Of a stretch of DNA of 64,000 nt, positions 26,420-35,369 are shown piece by piece. The translations under genes and the position numbers were made by a program. The notes below the pieces were generated by a model. It was not told the origin of the DNA. It worked only from the letters and a program-made list of their open reading frames with translations, and made no database searches. Origin of the DNA: UBA9926 sp038131595 (lineage in GTDB: Bacteria; Pseudomonadota; Gammaproteobacteria; Pseudomonadales; Azotimanducaceae); the NCBI GenBank assembly GCA_038131595.1, contig JAYPPR010000008.1, positions 1,302,001 through 1,366,000 on the forward strand. Reading direction: 5' to 3'. How positions within the stretch are numbered: position 1 is the stretch's first letter; the number at the start of each line of letters is the position of its first letter.

Positions 26420-27295
26420 TTAGGCGAGAGTGCATTTCCCATTATTGATCGCGATGACATCACGCTCTTTGATGCGGGTTCTAAAACTGACGATATTATT
26501 GTCTTTCCACATTTCGACGAGATGGGTTTCACCAGGGTAAACCGGACTAGAAAAACGCACATCAAACCCAGTGATGCGGGTTTGGTCGTAGTTCGCCATT
26601 GTCTTCAGCACGCCGTGGCAGGCAATGCCGTAAGAGCAGAGGCCGTGCAAAATTGGCGCATCGAATCCTGCTTTTCTGGCAATGCCCGGGTCTCGATGCA
26701 AAGGGTTGCGGTCGCCGCACAGTGCATAAACCATGGCTTGGTCACTTCGCTGGGGCAGTTCGCAAATCGCGTCTGGGGCGCGATCCGGAATGGCATGAGG
26801 CTCTGGAGCGCCCTCAGCACTGCCTCCAAAGCCGCCGTCGCCTCGGTAAAACAGGGTGGCACTCAACGTAAAGAGCGGATCGCCGGACGCTAATTTCACG
26901 GCCGTCTCGTTAGTGAGTAGCGCGCCCTTGCCCTCGCCCTTATCGAACACGCCGGTCACGCGGTTACTGATCAAAATGTCAGCAGCAGCGGGCAGTGGCT
27001 GGTGAATGGCAAGGCGCTGTTCCCCGTGAAGCATCAGCATGTAATTCATTTTGCTCATGATGGATGAGCGGGTGCCGGGCGCTCGATCAGGGCGGGACAA
27101 TACGGTGGCTGCAGTCGGCACAACACGATTGCCCACGGTTTCGCACACATACTCAAGTTCGCTCTCATCCATCGGGTCCTTGCCCATGCCGATTGCCACG
27201 GCATAAAGGAGTGAGTCGCGGTCGGTGTAGTGGCCAGGGACCTCCTCGGGCTGAAGTGCAAGGGCGTCGTTAACGTCGTCCAGTGTAATGGGCAT
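26420..27295 (-). CDS. MaoC-type (R)-enoyl-CoA hydratase 2
   Basis: 291 residues with two hot-dog halves, as in eukaryotic-type hydratase 2 and actinobacterial steroid-side-chain enzymes. The C-terminal half has the catalytic signature GDRNPLHRDP followed by HGLCSYG; the N-terminal half is the non-catalytic one. Should add water to a trans-2-enoyl-CoA giving the (R)-3-hydroxy ester. ATG at 27295 with AGGAGG; the longer frame to 27346 lacks support. Convergent with the FAH gene. The single-chain two-hot-dog form is typical for bulky acyl chains. Confidence 0.93.
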   Translation of the reverse strand: MPITLDDVNDALALQPEEVPGHYTDRDSLLYAVAIGMGKDPMDESELEYVCETVGNRVVPTAATVLSRPDRAPGTRSSIMSKMNYMLMLHGEQRLAIHQPLPAAADILISNRVTGVFDKGEGKGALLTNETAVKLASGDPLFTLSATLFYRGDGGFGGSAEGAPEPHAIPDRAPDAICELPQRSDQAMVYALCGDRNPLHRDPGIARKAGFDAPILHGLCSYGIACHGVLKTMANYDQTRITGFDVRFSSPVYPGETHLVEMWKDNNIVSFRTRIKERDVIAINNGKCTLA

Positions 27296-27428
27296 GGCAG
27301 GCCTCCTAAGGGTTGTTCTGAGTGCGCTTTGATAAACAATCATCATGAAGGGCTCACTGCAAGAGAAAAATGTCCGTTACTAAAAGTACACAACTGCAAC
27401 AGGATTTAATCGCCAGAGGCTTCAGTGA

Positions 27429-27539
27429 CGGGAGCATTCGCGCGCGATTCAAGCGCATGCTTTCACTCACCGTGGCACCTCATTTGACCCAGCGTTGGTC
27501 GATGCATTCGTTAGAGTCGAATCAGAATTAGAAAATTAG
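27429..27539 (+). pseudogene. Possible relic of an HD-GYP domain C-terminus
   Basis: The frame from a TGA at 27426-27428 reads REHSRAIQA, then HRGTSFDPALVDAFVRVESE and a TAG at 27537-27539. G-T-x-F-D-P-x-L-V-D-A-F is the usual end of HD-GYP cyclic-di-GMP phosphodiesterases. No upstream part of such a gene is present. It sits in the 363-bp gap 27296-27658, otherwise empty apart from a doubtful 53-codon frame at 27370-27531. Confidence 0.4.
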
Positions 27540-27658
27540 TTGGGCCGGGTTCGGGTAGCGTCGTGAGTCTTGGGCTCGGTTCTAAGAGAGCGTGCCGCGT
27601 GAGTGTCTAGCAGGTGAGCTGCTGGTGATAGTTGTGATGAGCCACGGTCGCGCTTGCG

Positions 27659-28624
27659 TTATTGAACGCAAACCAAGATCGCTTGGGTTTGGCGAATGTC
27701 AGGAACGGGCAGGCATTCATCAGCGGCGAGTGTCAGAGTAGACAACCTGCCGTTATCAAGCACGAAGTAAGGTTTCTGAGGCAGCAGTTGTACTCCTGAG
27801 ACGTATGGCCCGACCCATTCGGCCAGCTTCATTTCGGTGCGTGTAGGTATCCTCGCACCCAGCGCCTCGCAGAAGCGAGTGGCGTCGATCGCGCTGATCG
27901 TTTTGGCTGACTGACTGCCATCCGTCGTAATGAACGTACGATTCGCTAGCGGGTTGAAAGCTGTGTCATTCTCCGCCAGTTGGAAGGCGTCAAAGATTTG
28001 TTGCGCCACGCGTTTGGCTGCGGACAGTCCTGGGCCAGAGCCGCTAAATACGCGCTGCTCCATGGTGGCCAGGTTGACGACCCGCATAGATAACCGGATG
28101 GTTTTCCCTCCCAAGTAGTCGTACCGGCCAAATAATGCATAGTCGCTGGGATTTGATTCGGTCGCTCGAATGAATTGGATCCGTCGCAGGGGCACTTTGT
28201 GCTGGAAATACAATCGATCTAGCTGGGCTAGCATTTCATCCGATAACGCTCGACCAATTGACTCGCTGCTCTGATCCATCATGGTGGAGTGATAGTCCGC
28301 CAAAAAGTCGAGAAATGGCGACACGTCTGACAACCTGGCGCCACCAGTGTCCATCAGGCTTTGGGCGATGTCAGATAGATCTCGGATTTGCGCTTGTTGG
28401 CTCCAGCGGTGGGCGCTGATGAAATTGGAAAAGTTACTGGTATCGAGTACAGGGATTTGCGCGTTTAACGTGACTGAAACCTGAGGGTCACCGCAGAAAT
28501 CGTCTGCGAAGGTTGAAGAGGCGAACGAACAGATGACTAGGCAAATGATTGGGCAAATGACGGTGGTGCCCCGCCGGGCGCGTAACAGCAATGGGTGTAT
28601 TGGGGCGTGACTCATACCTGACAT
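27659..28624 (-). CDS. Secreted hypothetical protein with FlgO/CsgG-like and FGE-like segments
   Basis: 321 residues. Residues ~20-40 form a signal peptide (ICPIICLVICSFASSTFADD). Then ~45-185 resembles envelope proteins of the FlgO type (DYALFGRYDYLGGKTIRLSM followed by RVVNLATMEQRVFS). The C-terminal part has ATRFCEALGARIPTRTEMKL, which recalls the A-x-x-x-C-x-x-x-G-x-R-x-P-T-E motif of formylglycine-generating/sulfatase-modifying domains. Probably periplasmic. The start at 28624 is uncertain; 28615 is the alternative. Same strand as the lipoprotein metallo-hydrolase upstream. Confidence 0.7.
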   Translation of the reverse strand: MSGMSHAPIHPLLLRARRGTTVICPIICLVICSFASSTFADDFCGDPQVSVTLNAQIPVLDTSNFSNFISAHRWSQQAQIRDLSDIAQSLMDTGGARLSDVSPFLDFLADYHSTMMDQSSESIGRALSDEMLAQLDRLYFQHKVPLRRIQFIRATESNPSDYALFGRYDYLGGKTIRLSMRVVNLATMEQRVFSGSGPGLSAAKRVAQQIFDAFQLAENDTAFNPLANRTFITTDGSQSAKTISAIDATRFCEALGARIPTRTEMKLAEWVGPYVSGVQLLPQKPYFVLDNGRLSTLTLAADECLPVPDIRQTQAILVCVQ

Positions 28625-28758
28625 TCATAGCGCGATGAGGCGCAGTGCGTTTGAGAGCACTAGTTTGACACAAGATGAGTGTTTTCTGGGTAAGCATTAG
28701 GCCCAACGCCCAACGCTCAGCGTTAAAAGGCTTTATTCCTCATCTGAGATTGAATCAC

Positions 28759-29814
28759 TTAGTTAGGCAAGGGGATTGTTCGGGTTTCACCAATCTCGAG
28801 CGTCCAAAAAACGGATTGAGGCAGTCCTGCTTCGGTCATTTCCTGGCGCAAGGTTTCTATCGGCGTGTCGATGCCTTCAAGCGTGAGCTGAAAGGTTCCG
28901 TAATGGGCGCCAATGCTTTGTTCTGCCTTGAGATCCTGATGGGCGAGGACTGCCTCAGCTGGATTAAGGTGAACATCCTTCATAAACCAGCGCGGCTCGT
29001 AAGCGCCAATAGGAATAATGGCAAGGGTAAAGGGACCATAGCGCTCGCCAGTTGTCTTGAAGTGGGGGCCGTATCCTGTATCCCCGCCGAAATAAACGGG
29101 GCCATGAGGCGTGTCGATCACAAAACCGCCCCAGAGGGTCGTCATTTGGTCAAGTAAGCCGCGGCCGGAGCGGTGGCGCACCTCAACAAAGTGGATGGTT
29201 AGGCCGCCGCAGTCGGTGGACTGGCCCCAATTGAGCGTGCGGATATCTTGAAAGCCGGTTCGCTCGATGACGGATTCAGTGCCTAGTCCTGCAATGACCA
29301 TCGCTTGCGTATCGGGCTGATCTGCGAGTCGCTGAAGCGTTCCAAAGTCAAGATGATCATAGTGATCGTGGCTGATCAGAATGCAATTGATCGGAGGTAA
29401 GTCATCGAACAACACGCCAGGTCGGTGAGCTCGCTTTGGACCGGCCCAAGAGACGGGGCTCGCTCGCTCGGAGTAGATGGGATCCGTTAGCACAGTGACG
29501 CCGTCAATCTGAATCAGAAAGGTGGAATGGTTGATAAAGGTGACGTGGATGCCGCGCTCATCAAGCGGGACCGCTTGCGGTTCAACGGCTCTTTCATCAG
29601 GCCAAGGTGTCGCTCGGGTCAGGCTCTCCCAACCAAGCTTTGCAAGGTCGGTCAGTCCTTTTTTCATGGGCTGTCGATTGTAGAAACGGCGACCGTCAAA
29701 GGGGGCTGACGCCGGGCCTTCTGCTGCGCCAGGGGGAACCTTTTGGCTTGAGCAGCCACTTAGGCTCATTAACAGCGCAGCGCTCAGCGTAAAAAGAATG
29801 ACTTTGATTGTCAT
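28759..29814 (-). CDS. Metallo-beta-lactamase-fold lipoprotein (NAPE-PLD/UlaG-like)
   Basis: 351 residues. A lipoprotein signal ends in LMSLSGC (Cys21), so it is membrane-anchored in the envelope. The MBL core has HSTFLIQIDG (~96-105), then LISHDHYDHLD with the HxHxDH zinc motif at 149-154, GGDTGYGPHF and a later HYGTF. The layout resembles N-acyl-phosphatidylethanolamine phospholipase D and related membrane phosphodiesterases. ATG at 29814, GGGGGT upstream, preferred to 29829. Downstream on the same strand lies the FlgO/FGE-like secreted protein. Confidence 0.9.
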   Translation of the reverse strand: MTIKVILFTLSAALLMSLSGCSSQKVPPGAAEGPASAPFDGRRFYNRQPMKKGLTDLAKLGWESLTRATPWPDERAVEPQAVPLDERGIHVTFINHSTFLIQIDGVTVLTDPIYSERASPVSWAGPKRAHRPGVLFDDLPPINCILISHDHYDHLDFGTLQRLADQPDTQAMVIAGLGTESVIERTGFQDIRTLNWGQSTDCGGLTIHFVEVRHRSGRGLLDQMTTLWGGFVIDTPHGPVYFGGDTGYGPHFKTTGERYGPFTLAIIPIGAYEPRWFMKDVHLNPAEAVLAHQDLKAEQSIGAHYGTFQLTLEGIDTPIETLRQEMTEAGLPQSVFWTLEIGETRTIPLPN

Positions 29815-29973
29815 GGTGCAGACCCCCAACTGCGATGAAGCGCGCTAAGCGCCATACCTTGCTTTACGCGATTTCTCTCGCTCGAGCCCAATGGCTCAAT
29901 GCATAAGCGCACTTTCTTGTCTCCTAAAACTCGATCCCCTATGGTGGAGAGAAGCTTTAGAGGGGAAAAGCGT

Positions 29974-30747
29974 ATGAAACTGAGGTTGCGACAGATCGCA
30001 GGGGTAGCGGGTGATTTATCTACCGTTGAACAGCAAATTTGCCGGGTGCTCGGTGTGGAGGTCTGCTACCGAGATAAAGGGGTTGCTTACTTTGGGTTAG
30101 AAAACGCCTTGTTTCCTATCGGCAATCAATTACTCGAAGTCGTCGCTCCCATCCAAGAAGGCACCGCAGGCGGTCGTTATCTTGAACGTCGCAAGGGCGA
30201 TGGGGGCTACATGGTGATTACGCAATGCGATGACCATCCCCCCCGTCGAGCACGCGCTGAAGCGCTTGGCGTTCGCATCGTTCATGACAATGCAGGCGAG
30301 TCATTTATCAATATGCAGCTGCACCCGAGAGATACCGGCGGCACTTTTTTTGAAATCGATCAGCAACTTGGTGAGGGTGCAAACGATGAGGACGGGCCCT
30401 GGCATCCGGCAGGTCCTAACTGGCAACGAGCGAAACGGACTGAGCGCGTTATCGGTATCCGCGCCGCGGAGGTGCAGTGTGATGATCCCGAAGCAGTTGC
30501 ACGCAAATGGGCGGCGATTGCCGAGCGAGTCCCCAATGAGATTGAGGGAGGATGGTCGATGCTGCTTGATGACGCCGAGGTCCGTTTTGTGGCCTGCCAA
30601 GATGGTCGTCCTGAGGGGCTCGGAGCGATCGACCTAGCCGTTGTTGATCGAGCGGCTATCGTCGATGCTGCCAGCGCGGAAGGTTGCCTTGTGAATGAGT
30701 GGCAGGTGATGTTGTGTGGCATGCGGATGAATTTAGTTGAGGCCTGA
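29974..30747 (+). CDS. VOC/glyoxalase-like domain protein
   Basis: 257 residues of the vicinal-oxygen-chelate superfamily. The first ~140 residues hold the recognisable glyoxalase-like part (LGVEVCYRDKGVAYFGLENA, IGNQLLEVVAPIQEG, GGTFFEIDQQ), and the second half looks like a diverged repeat. It could bind a metal and open or isomerise a CoA ester. ATG at 29974 with GAGGGG; a longer frame from 29899 lacks a ribosome site. Followed 59 bp later by a crotonase on the same strand, probably one transcript. Confidence 0.85.
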   Translation: MKLRLRQIAGVAGDLSTVEQQICRVLGVEVCYRDKGVAYFGLENALFPIGNQLLEVVAPIQEGTAGGRYLERRKGDGGYMVITQCDDHPPRRARAEALGVRIVHDNAGESFINMQLHPRDTGGTFFEIDQQLGEGANDEDGPWHPAGPNWQRAKRTERVIGIRAAEVQCDDPEAVARKWAAIAERVPNEIEGGWSMLLDDAEVRFVACQDGRPEGLGAIDLAVVDRAAIVDAASAEGCLVNEWQVMLCGMRMNLVEA

Positions 30748-30806
30748 TGGGCTAGTCGGCAGGGCGACAGAAGGATTAAACAGGACAGTGTTGGAAGGGG
30801 AGAACC

Positions 30807-31625
30807 ATGTATACAGACATCGAATATGAGCGAATCGGGAATGCTGCGGTTATTCGGCTCAACCGACCGGACAAATTAAATGCGCTGACCTATCACACGC
30901 TAGGTGAGCTGAAGAGCGCCATAGGCGCTGCCGTGGACGATTCCGGAGTGATTGGCATTGTCATTACTGGGAAGGGTAGAGGGTTTTGCGCGGGACTTGA
31001 TTCAGCGGTTTTGGCACAGGTTACCCAGGAAGCGAATGATGGCGGGCGAGACGAAACAGAACAAGCCGCGTCAGATCAATTGCCTGGTATGTTTTCTTAT
31101 TTGTTAGAAGTGCCGAAGCCCGTGATTGCCGCGATTAATGGTGTGGCAGCAGGCGGGGGTCTTATCCTAGCGCTGATGAGCGATTTGCGGTTTGCAGCTG
31201 AATCAGCAGCCGTTACTACCGTGTTCTTGAAGCGTGGGTTGATCGCCGAGCATGGGTCCAGCTGGATTTTGCCGAGACTGGTCGGCACAGGTCGAGCGCT
31301 CGATCTGCTATGGGCGAGCGATAAGATCTCGGCCAACGAGGCATTGGGTTATGGTTTGGTGGAGCGGGTCGTTGCCGATGAGTCGCTCGAGCAGTCGGCG
31401 ATTGATTACATCGAAAAGCTAGCGGTTACGTCTGCCCCGCTCGCGATGGCCGCAACCAAGCGGTTGGTCTATCAACATTTGGGGGAGGGCTATCGCGCCG
31501 CCTTAACGGAGGCAGAAGTCGTCCAGAACGAATTTGTCGCTAGCCCCGATGCCGCCGAGGGAGCCATGGCGCTGATTGAGAAACGCACGCCTTCCTTCAA
31601 GCGGTTGGGTGATTCGGCGTCATAA
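30807..31625 (+). CDS. Enoyl-CoA hydratase/isomerase family protein (crotonase)
   Basis: 272 residues. GRGFCAGLDSAVLAQ and NGVAAGGGLILALMSDLRF are the CoA-binding and oxyanion segments; KRGLIAEHGSSWILPRLVG replaces the classical catalytic loop with an Ala-Glu-His, as in one branch of bacterial crotonases often annotated as enoyl-CoA hydratase. The first catalytic Glu is not present. ATG at 30807 with GGGGAG. After it comes a 228-bp gap with the AAACCAA heptamer array. Confidence 0.9.
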   Translation: MYTDIEYERIGNAAVIRLNRPDKLNALTYHTLGELKSAIGAAVDDSGVIGIVITGKGRGFCAGLDSAVLAQVTQEANDGGRDETEQAASDQLPGMFSYLLEVPKPVIAAINGVAAGGGLILALMSDLRFAAESAAVTTVFLKRGLIAEHGSSWILPRLVGTGRALDLLWASDKISANEALGYGLVERVVADESLEQSAIDYIEKLAVTSAPLAMAATKRLVYQHLGEGYRAALTEAEVVQNEFVASPDAAEGAMALIEKRTPSFKRLGDSAS

Positions 31626-31686
31626 CATGAGCGGAGCGGTGACACTGACCCTCGCTCTTTTCAGCGAGTGCTAAAGGCTCAGTGTT

Positions 31687-31742
31687 AAACCAAAAACCAA
31701 AAACCAAAAACCAAAAACCAAAAACCAAAAACCAAAAACCAA
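31687..31742. repeat. Heptanucleotide tandem array AAACCAA, 8 copies
   Basis: Eight exact copies of AAACCAA followed by a diverged ATATCAA. Lies in the 228-bp gap between two same-strand genes (crotonase ending 31625, MFS starting 31854). The fourth period-7 array in the window. Confidence 0.97.
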
Positions 31743-31853
31743 ATATCAAAGAACTAAGCCACGAAAGCGTGATAGCAGTCAGCCGCTATAGACGAGAAAA
31801 ATCGATCGGCTACGATCAGACGGGCGCTGGCAGCAAAGGGGAGTCATGAGGGA

Positions 31854-33161
31854 ATGTTGAATCAGGATGTTTTAAAGAAGCCGTGGTATCGATGGTACGC
31901 CCTCTTCATTTTGCTGATGGTGTATACCTCTAGCCACGTTGACCGGCAGATCATGGGTATCTTGCTCGAGCCGATCAAAATGGAGCTCAACGCATCTGAC
32001 ACCCAGATGGGGTTCTTGGTGGGCCTTACCTTCGCGATTTTTTATGCAACCTTGGGCATACCGATTGCGATGCTGGCGGATCGTTCCAACCGGCGCAATA
32101 TTATTGCCATCGCGACGGCTATTTGGTCAGGGATGACCGCCGTTTGTGCACTGGTCGGCTCGTATTCTCAATTAGCGCTCGCGCGTATTGGGGTCGGTAT
32201 TGGCGAGGCAGGTTCGAGTCCGCCATCGCACTCGATGATCTCCGACTTGTTTCCGCAGTCCGAGCGCGGCACGGCGATGGGCGTCTTTGCCATCGGCGTG
32301 AACCTAGGGCTGCTGATCGCGTACCTGGGCGGTGGCTGGATGAGCGAGCATTGGGGCTGGAGAACCACCTTTATCGTCGTTGGTTTGCCGGGCCTTCTGA
32401 TTGCGCTACTGGTTCGCTTCACGCTCGTTGAACCGCCGAGGGGCGGCACTGAGACGGTGCAGCAACCGGTGGCGAAAGCGCCTGGTTTCAAGGAAGTGGC
32501 GCGAACCATGTGGCGAACGCCGGCTGCAAGGCACGTGGTCTTCGGGTCGGCGCTCGCTGGGTTTGTTGGTTATGGGATGACGCTCTGGCTACCCGCATTT
32601 TTTGTTCGCTCCCACGGCCTATCGCAGACTGAAACCGGTATGACGCTCGCACTGATGAGCGGCATCGTGGGCGGTCTTGGAACCTTTTCAGCGGGTCGCT
32701 TGGCAGACTATTTAGGTAAGCGAGACCCCAGATGGCTCGCATGGGTTGTTGCGGTCGGAAAGGGCGGGCTGGTGCCGTTCTTGGTCGCCTTCTTTTTGAT
32801 CATGGATTTAAAGTCTGCATTACTGATGTATCTCATTCCCGCATTCTTTGGCGGCTTTTACCTTGCGCCGACGTTCGCCATGATTCAGCAGTTGGTGCCT
32901 GTTCAAATGCGGGCAGTTGCAGCCGCCATCTGTCTCTTTTTGCTGAACATTATCGGCATGGGGTTTGGTCCCCAAGGCGTGGGTATCTTGAGCGATTACT
33001 TGTCGGCAGATTACGGCAAGGAGAGCCTTCGCTATTCGCTGATGGTATTTAGTTTGATCAATGTTTGGTGTGCGTTCCACTACTTCTTGGGTGCCCGAAC
33101 CCTCATCGAAGATAGTGCTCGCAATGCAAAGTTGGGCTCAGCCGAGCCTGTGGCGGGGTAG
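31854..33161 (+). CDS. MFS transporter, spinster-like
   Basis: 435 residues, 12 predicted membrane helices. SSHVDRQIMGILLEPIKMEL and FAIFYATLGIPIAMLADRSN followed by RRNIIA carry the A-loop motif; ARIGVGIGEAGSSPPSHSMI is the typical helix-4/5 signature of this subgroup. Inner-membrane importer or exporter of a small organic compound, substrate unknown. The ATG at 31854 has AAGGGGAG at ~10 bp; a 4-codon ATG frame overlaps the start. Tail-to-tail with a close paralogue ending at 33274. Confidence 0.93.
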   Translation: MLNQDVLKKPWYRWYALFILLMVYTSSHVDRQIMGILLEPIKMELNASDTQMGFLVGLTFAIFYATLGIPIAMLADRSNRRNIIAIATAIWSGMTAVCALVGSYSQLALARIGVGIGEAGSSPPSHSMISDLFPQSERGTAMGVFAIGVNLGLLIAYLGGGWMSEHWGWRTTFIVVGLPGLLIALLVRFTLVEPPRGGTETVQQPVAKAPGFKEVARTMWRTPAARHVVFGSALAGFVGYGMTLWLPAFFVRSHGLSQTETGMTLALMSGIVGGLGTFSAGRLADYLGKRDPRWLAWVVAVGKGGLVPFLVAFFLIMDLKSALLMYLIPAFFGGFYLAPTFAMIQQLVPVQMRAVAAAICLFLLNIIGMGFGPQGVGILSDYLSADYGKESLRYSLMVFSLINVWCAFHYFLGARTLIEDSARNAKLGSAEPVAG

Positions 33162-33273
33162 CTCGCTATCCATTAGCGAGCTGCGAGCGCTTTGAGGTCA
33201 ACGCAGCAGCATAAGTATGCCTCGCCACCAAGATTAGCTCCAAAAATATGACCTCAGGTCTCAAAAAACATTT

Positions 33274-34557
33274 TTAGTCAGTGACCAGGTCCTCTTTCAA
33301 AGACTTGCCCGCTTGGTAGTAGTGATAAGCGGCCCATATCTGAACAGTGGAAAGAATCAGCAACGCGTAGCGTAAAGACTCATCGCCGTAGGATGGCTGC
33401 AGGACGTCAGAGAGAATGCCAACCGCTTGAGGGCCTGCGCCAAGGCCGATCATATTCAAAATAAAGAGCAAGACCGCGGCCGCAACCGATCGCATTCGGA
33501 GTGATACGAGACCTTGAGTTTGGGAGAAGGTCGTTGCTTGGTAAAAGTTGCCTAGCAAGATAGGCAGGATGAGGAACATGAGGCTGGCGAAGGCAGTGTT
33601 GCTCAGGTAGACGCCAAAAAATAGCGGCATTGAGGCGATGAGCGCCACCGACACGATCCACAGATACCAGCGCGTGTCTCGTGCGCCATAGCGATCGGCG
33701 AGATAACCACCCAGCGCGATACCGATGCCGCCTGGAATGCCAAGAATGAGGCCCAAATACGTGCCCACATCGCCGGTGTTCATGCCGTATGAGCGAATGA
33801 GGAAGGAAGGGACCCAAGTGATCACTCCATAACCGACGAAGGCGGTCAGTCCGCCGCCCACCGCCATGTGGCGGAAGGAGCGTTTTGACCAGAGAAAACG
33901 GAAGGTTTCCATAATGGTGGGTTGTTCTTCATCGGCAACCCGACCTTCCGCCATTCCTCGCGGGGGCTCTCGCAGCGTGAAGCGAACGAGGATCGCGAGT
34001 AATAAGCCAGGAACGCCGACGATGAAAAAGGCAACCCGCCAACCAAAGAATTCGTTCAACCAGCCACCTGCGATAAATCCAAACAAGATACCGAAGGGAA
34101 TGCCCAGCGAGTAAATGCCAAGGGCAGTGGCTCGGTTCTCTGTTGGGAAATAGTCCGCGAGCATCGAGTGGGCAGGGGGTGAGCAACCGGCCTCGCCAAC
34201 ACCAACGCCAATCCGAGCCAGCAGCAGATGCCAGAAGTTTTGTGCGAGCCCAGACACCGCCGTCATCGCGCTCCAGATCGCTAGTGCCCAAGCAATGAGG
34301 TTGCGCCGATTGCTTCGGTCAGCGAAGCGGGCAATGGGGATGCCGAGGGTTGCGTAAAAGAGTGCAAAGGCGAAACCCGTCAGCATGCCAAGCGCGCTGT
34401 CAGACAAGCCTAGGTCCTGCTTAATCGGCTCTAAGAGGATCGATAGAATCTGGCGATCAATGAAGTTAAAGGTGTAGACCACCACCAGAACGCCTAGCGC
34501 GTAGTTTCTTACCGCGGGTGAAAAGACACCGTGCTGTTCTTGGGATGCGTCCTGCAT
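33274..34557 (-). CDS. MFS transporter, spinster-like (paralogue of the previous gene)
   Basis: 427 residues with the same signatures: NFIDRQILSILLEPIKQDL, FALFYATLGIPIARFADRSN, ARIGVGVGEAGCSPPAHSML. The two proteins align over their whole length by eye. Convergent with the previous gene, with a 112-bp gap that contains an 8-bp inverted repeat TGAGGTCA (33193-33200) and TGACCTCA (33249-33256). ATG at 34557 with CGAGG upstream. Substrate unknown; the pair may result from local duplication and inversion or separate acquisition. Confidence 0.93.
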   Translation of the reverse strand: MQDASQEQHGVFSPAVRNYALGVLVVVYTFNFIDRQILSILLEPIKQDLGLSDSALGMLTGFAFALFYATLGIPIARFADRSNRRNLIAWALAIWSAMTAVSGLAQNFWHLLLARIGVGVGEAGCSPPAHSMLADYFPTENRATALGIYSLGIPFGILFGFIAGGWLNEFFGWRVAFFIVGVPGLLLAILVRFTLREPPRGMAEGRVADEEQPTIMETFRFLWSKRSFRHMAVGGGLTAFVGYGVITWVPSFLIRSYGMNTGDVGTYLGLILGIPGGIGIALGGYLADRYGARDTRWYLWIVSVALIASMPLFFGVYLSNTAFASLMFLILPILLGNFYQATTFSQTQGLVSLRMRSVAAAVLLFILNMIGLGAGPQAVGILSDVLQPSYGDESLRYALLILSTVQIWAAYHYYQAGKSLKEDLVTD

Positions 34558-35369
34558 TGATGGCCTCGATCAGTGGAATCCAGCAGCCGAGCATGCAGGG
34601 ATGCGGGCGCCCTTGCAAGCAATGACTGCCCCTCATGAAAGCTGCCCTAAAATTATTGGGAAGCGAAATCCCACCACTGGGATTCGGTGGCTATGCAGCG
34701 CCAGACTTTGATTGAGCGGTGCTCTCGAGAAGCATCGATCTTGGCGGAAATAAACTGGTTTGCCTCGGAGCATAGGAGAAAAGGTATGGTCAGTCTCTGT
34801 TCTCCAAAAATGAGATCATTTAAAAAGTATGACCAGGCGCTTTTAGGTTAAGCGGTTCGGATTAAGATCCCAAAAATGCTGTCTTGAGGGTTCTGAATCA
34901 GTGGCAGAAGAATGGTTTGTCGACTTTTGTGATCGTTGTTTCGATGATGCTCCACCGAGAGTCGAATCTGACTCACTCCTCTAAGATCGCTCGCTCAGTT
35001 CGCAGACGGAGCTCTATGATTGAACCTTCGTCAATAACTCAATGTCATCCCGAGAGCAGGCGCTGGGTACAGCCTGAGGAGGCGGCTAGGCGCGGTTGCT
35101 TGAGCGTTAAACGAGACCGCGAATGCAGGAAATCCAATACGAAATGGACTGTGAGATTGAATCCATAAATTCTGAGGCCAGCATGGCCAAACAATTTAGT
35201 TAGGCCGTTGAACGAAACGGGGCATCTATCGTCTGTGGAGTCGAGGCGGCGTCAAACGGTATTTGACCGTTGGGGCGCTGGGGATGCTTTTTAGCGGAGA
35301 TTACGGACTGCGATCGCCCTTGGCTGGTCAGTGGCGCTGACAGCGACCGGAACAGTATCGATCTGCATC
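34558..35369. other. Low-coding region beside the protease pseudogene
   Basis: About 800 bp with no gene I can support. A 52-codon frame at 34693-34851 and a 94-codon frame at 34884-35168 exist but have no recognisable homology and no good ribosome site. Probably decayed DNA continuous with the M43 pseudogene. Confidence 0.5.

Noticed and set aside
34884..35168. Plus-strand 94-codon frame in the low-coding region
   Set aside because: No ribosome site, no recognisable motif, next to pseudogene DNA.
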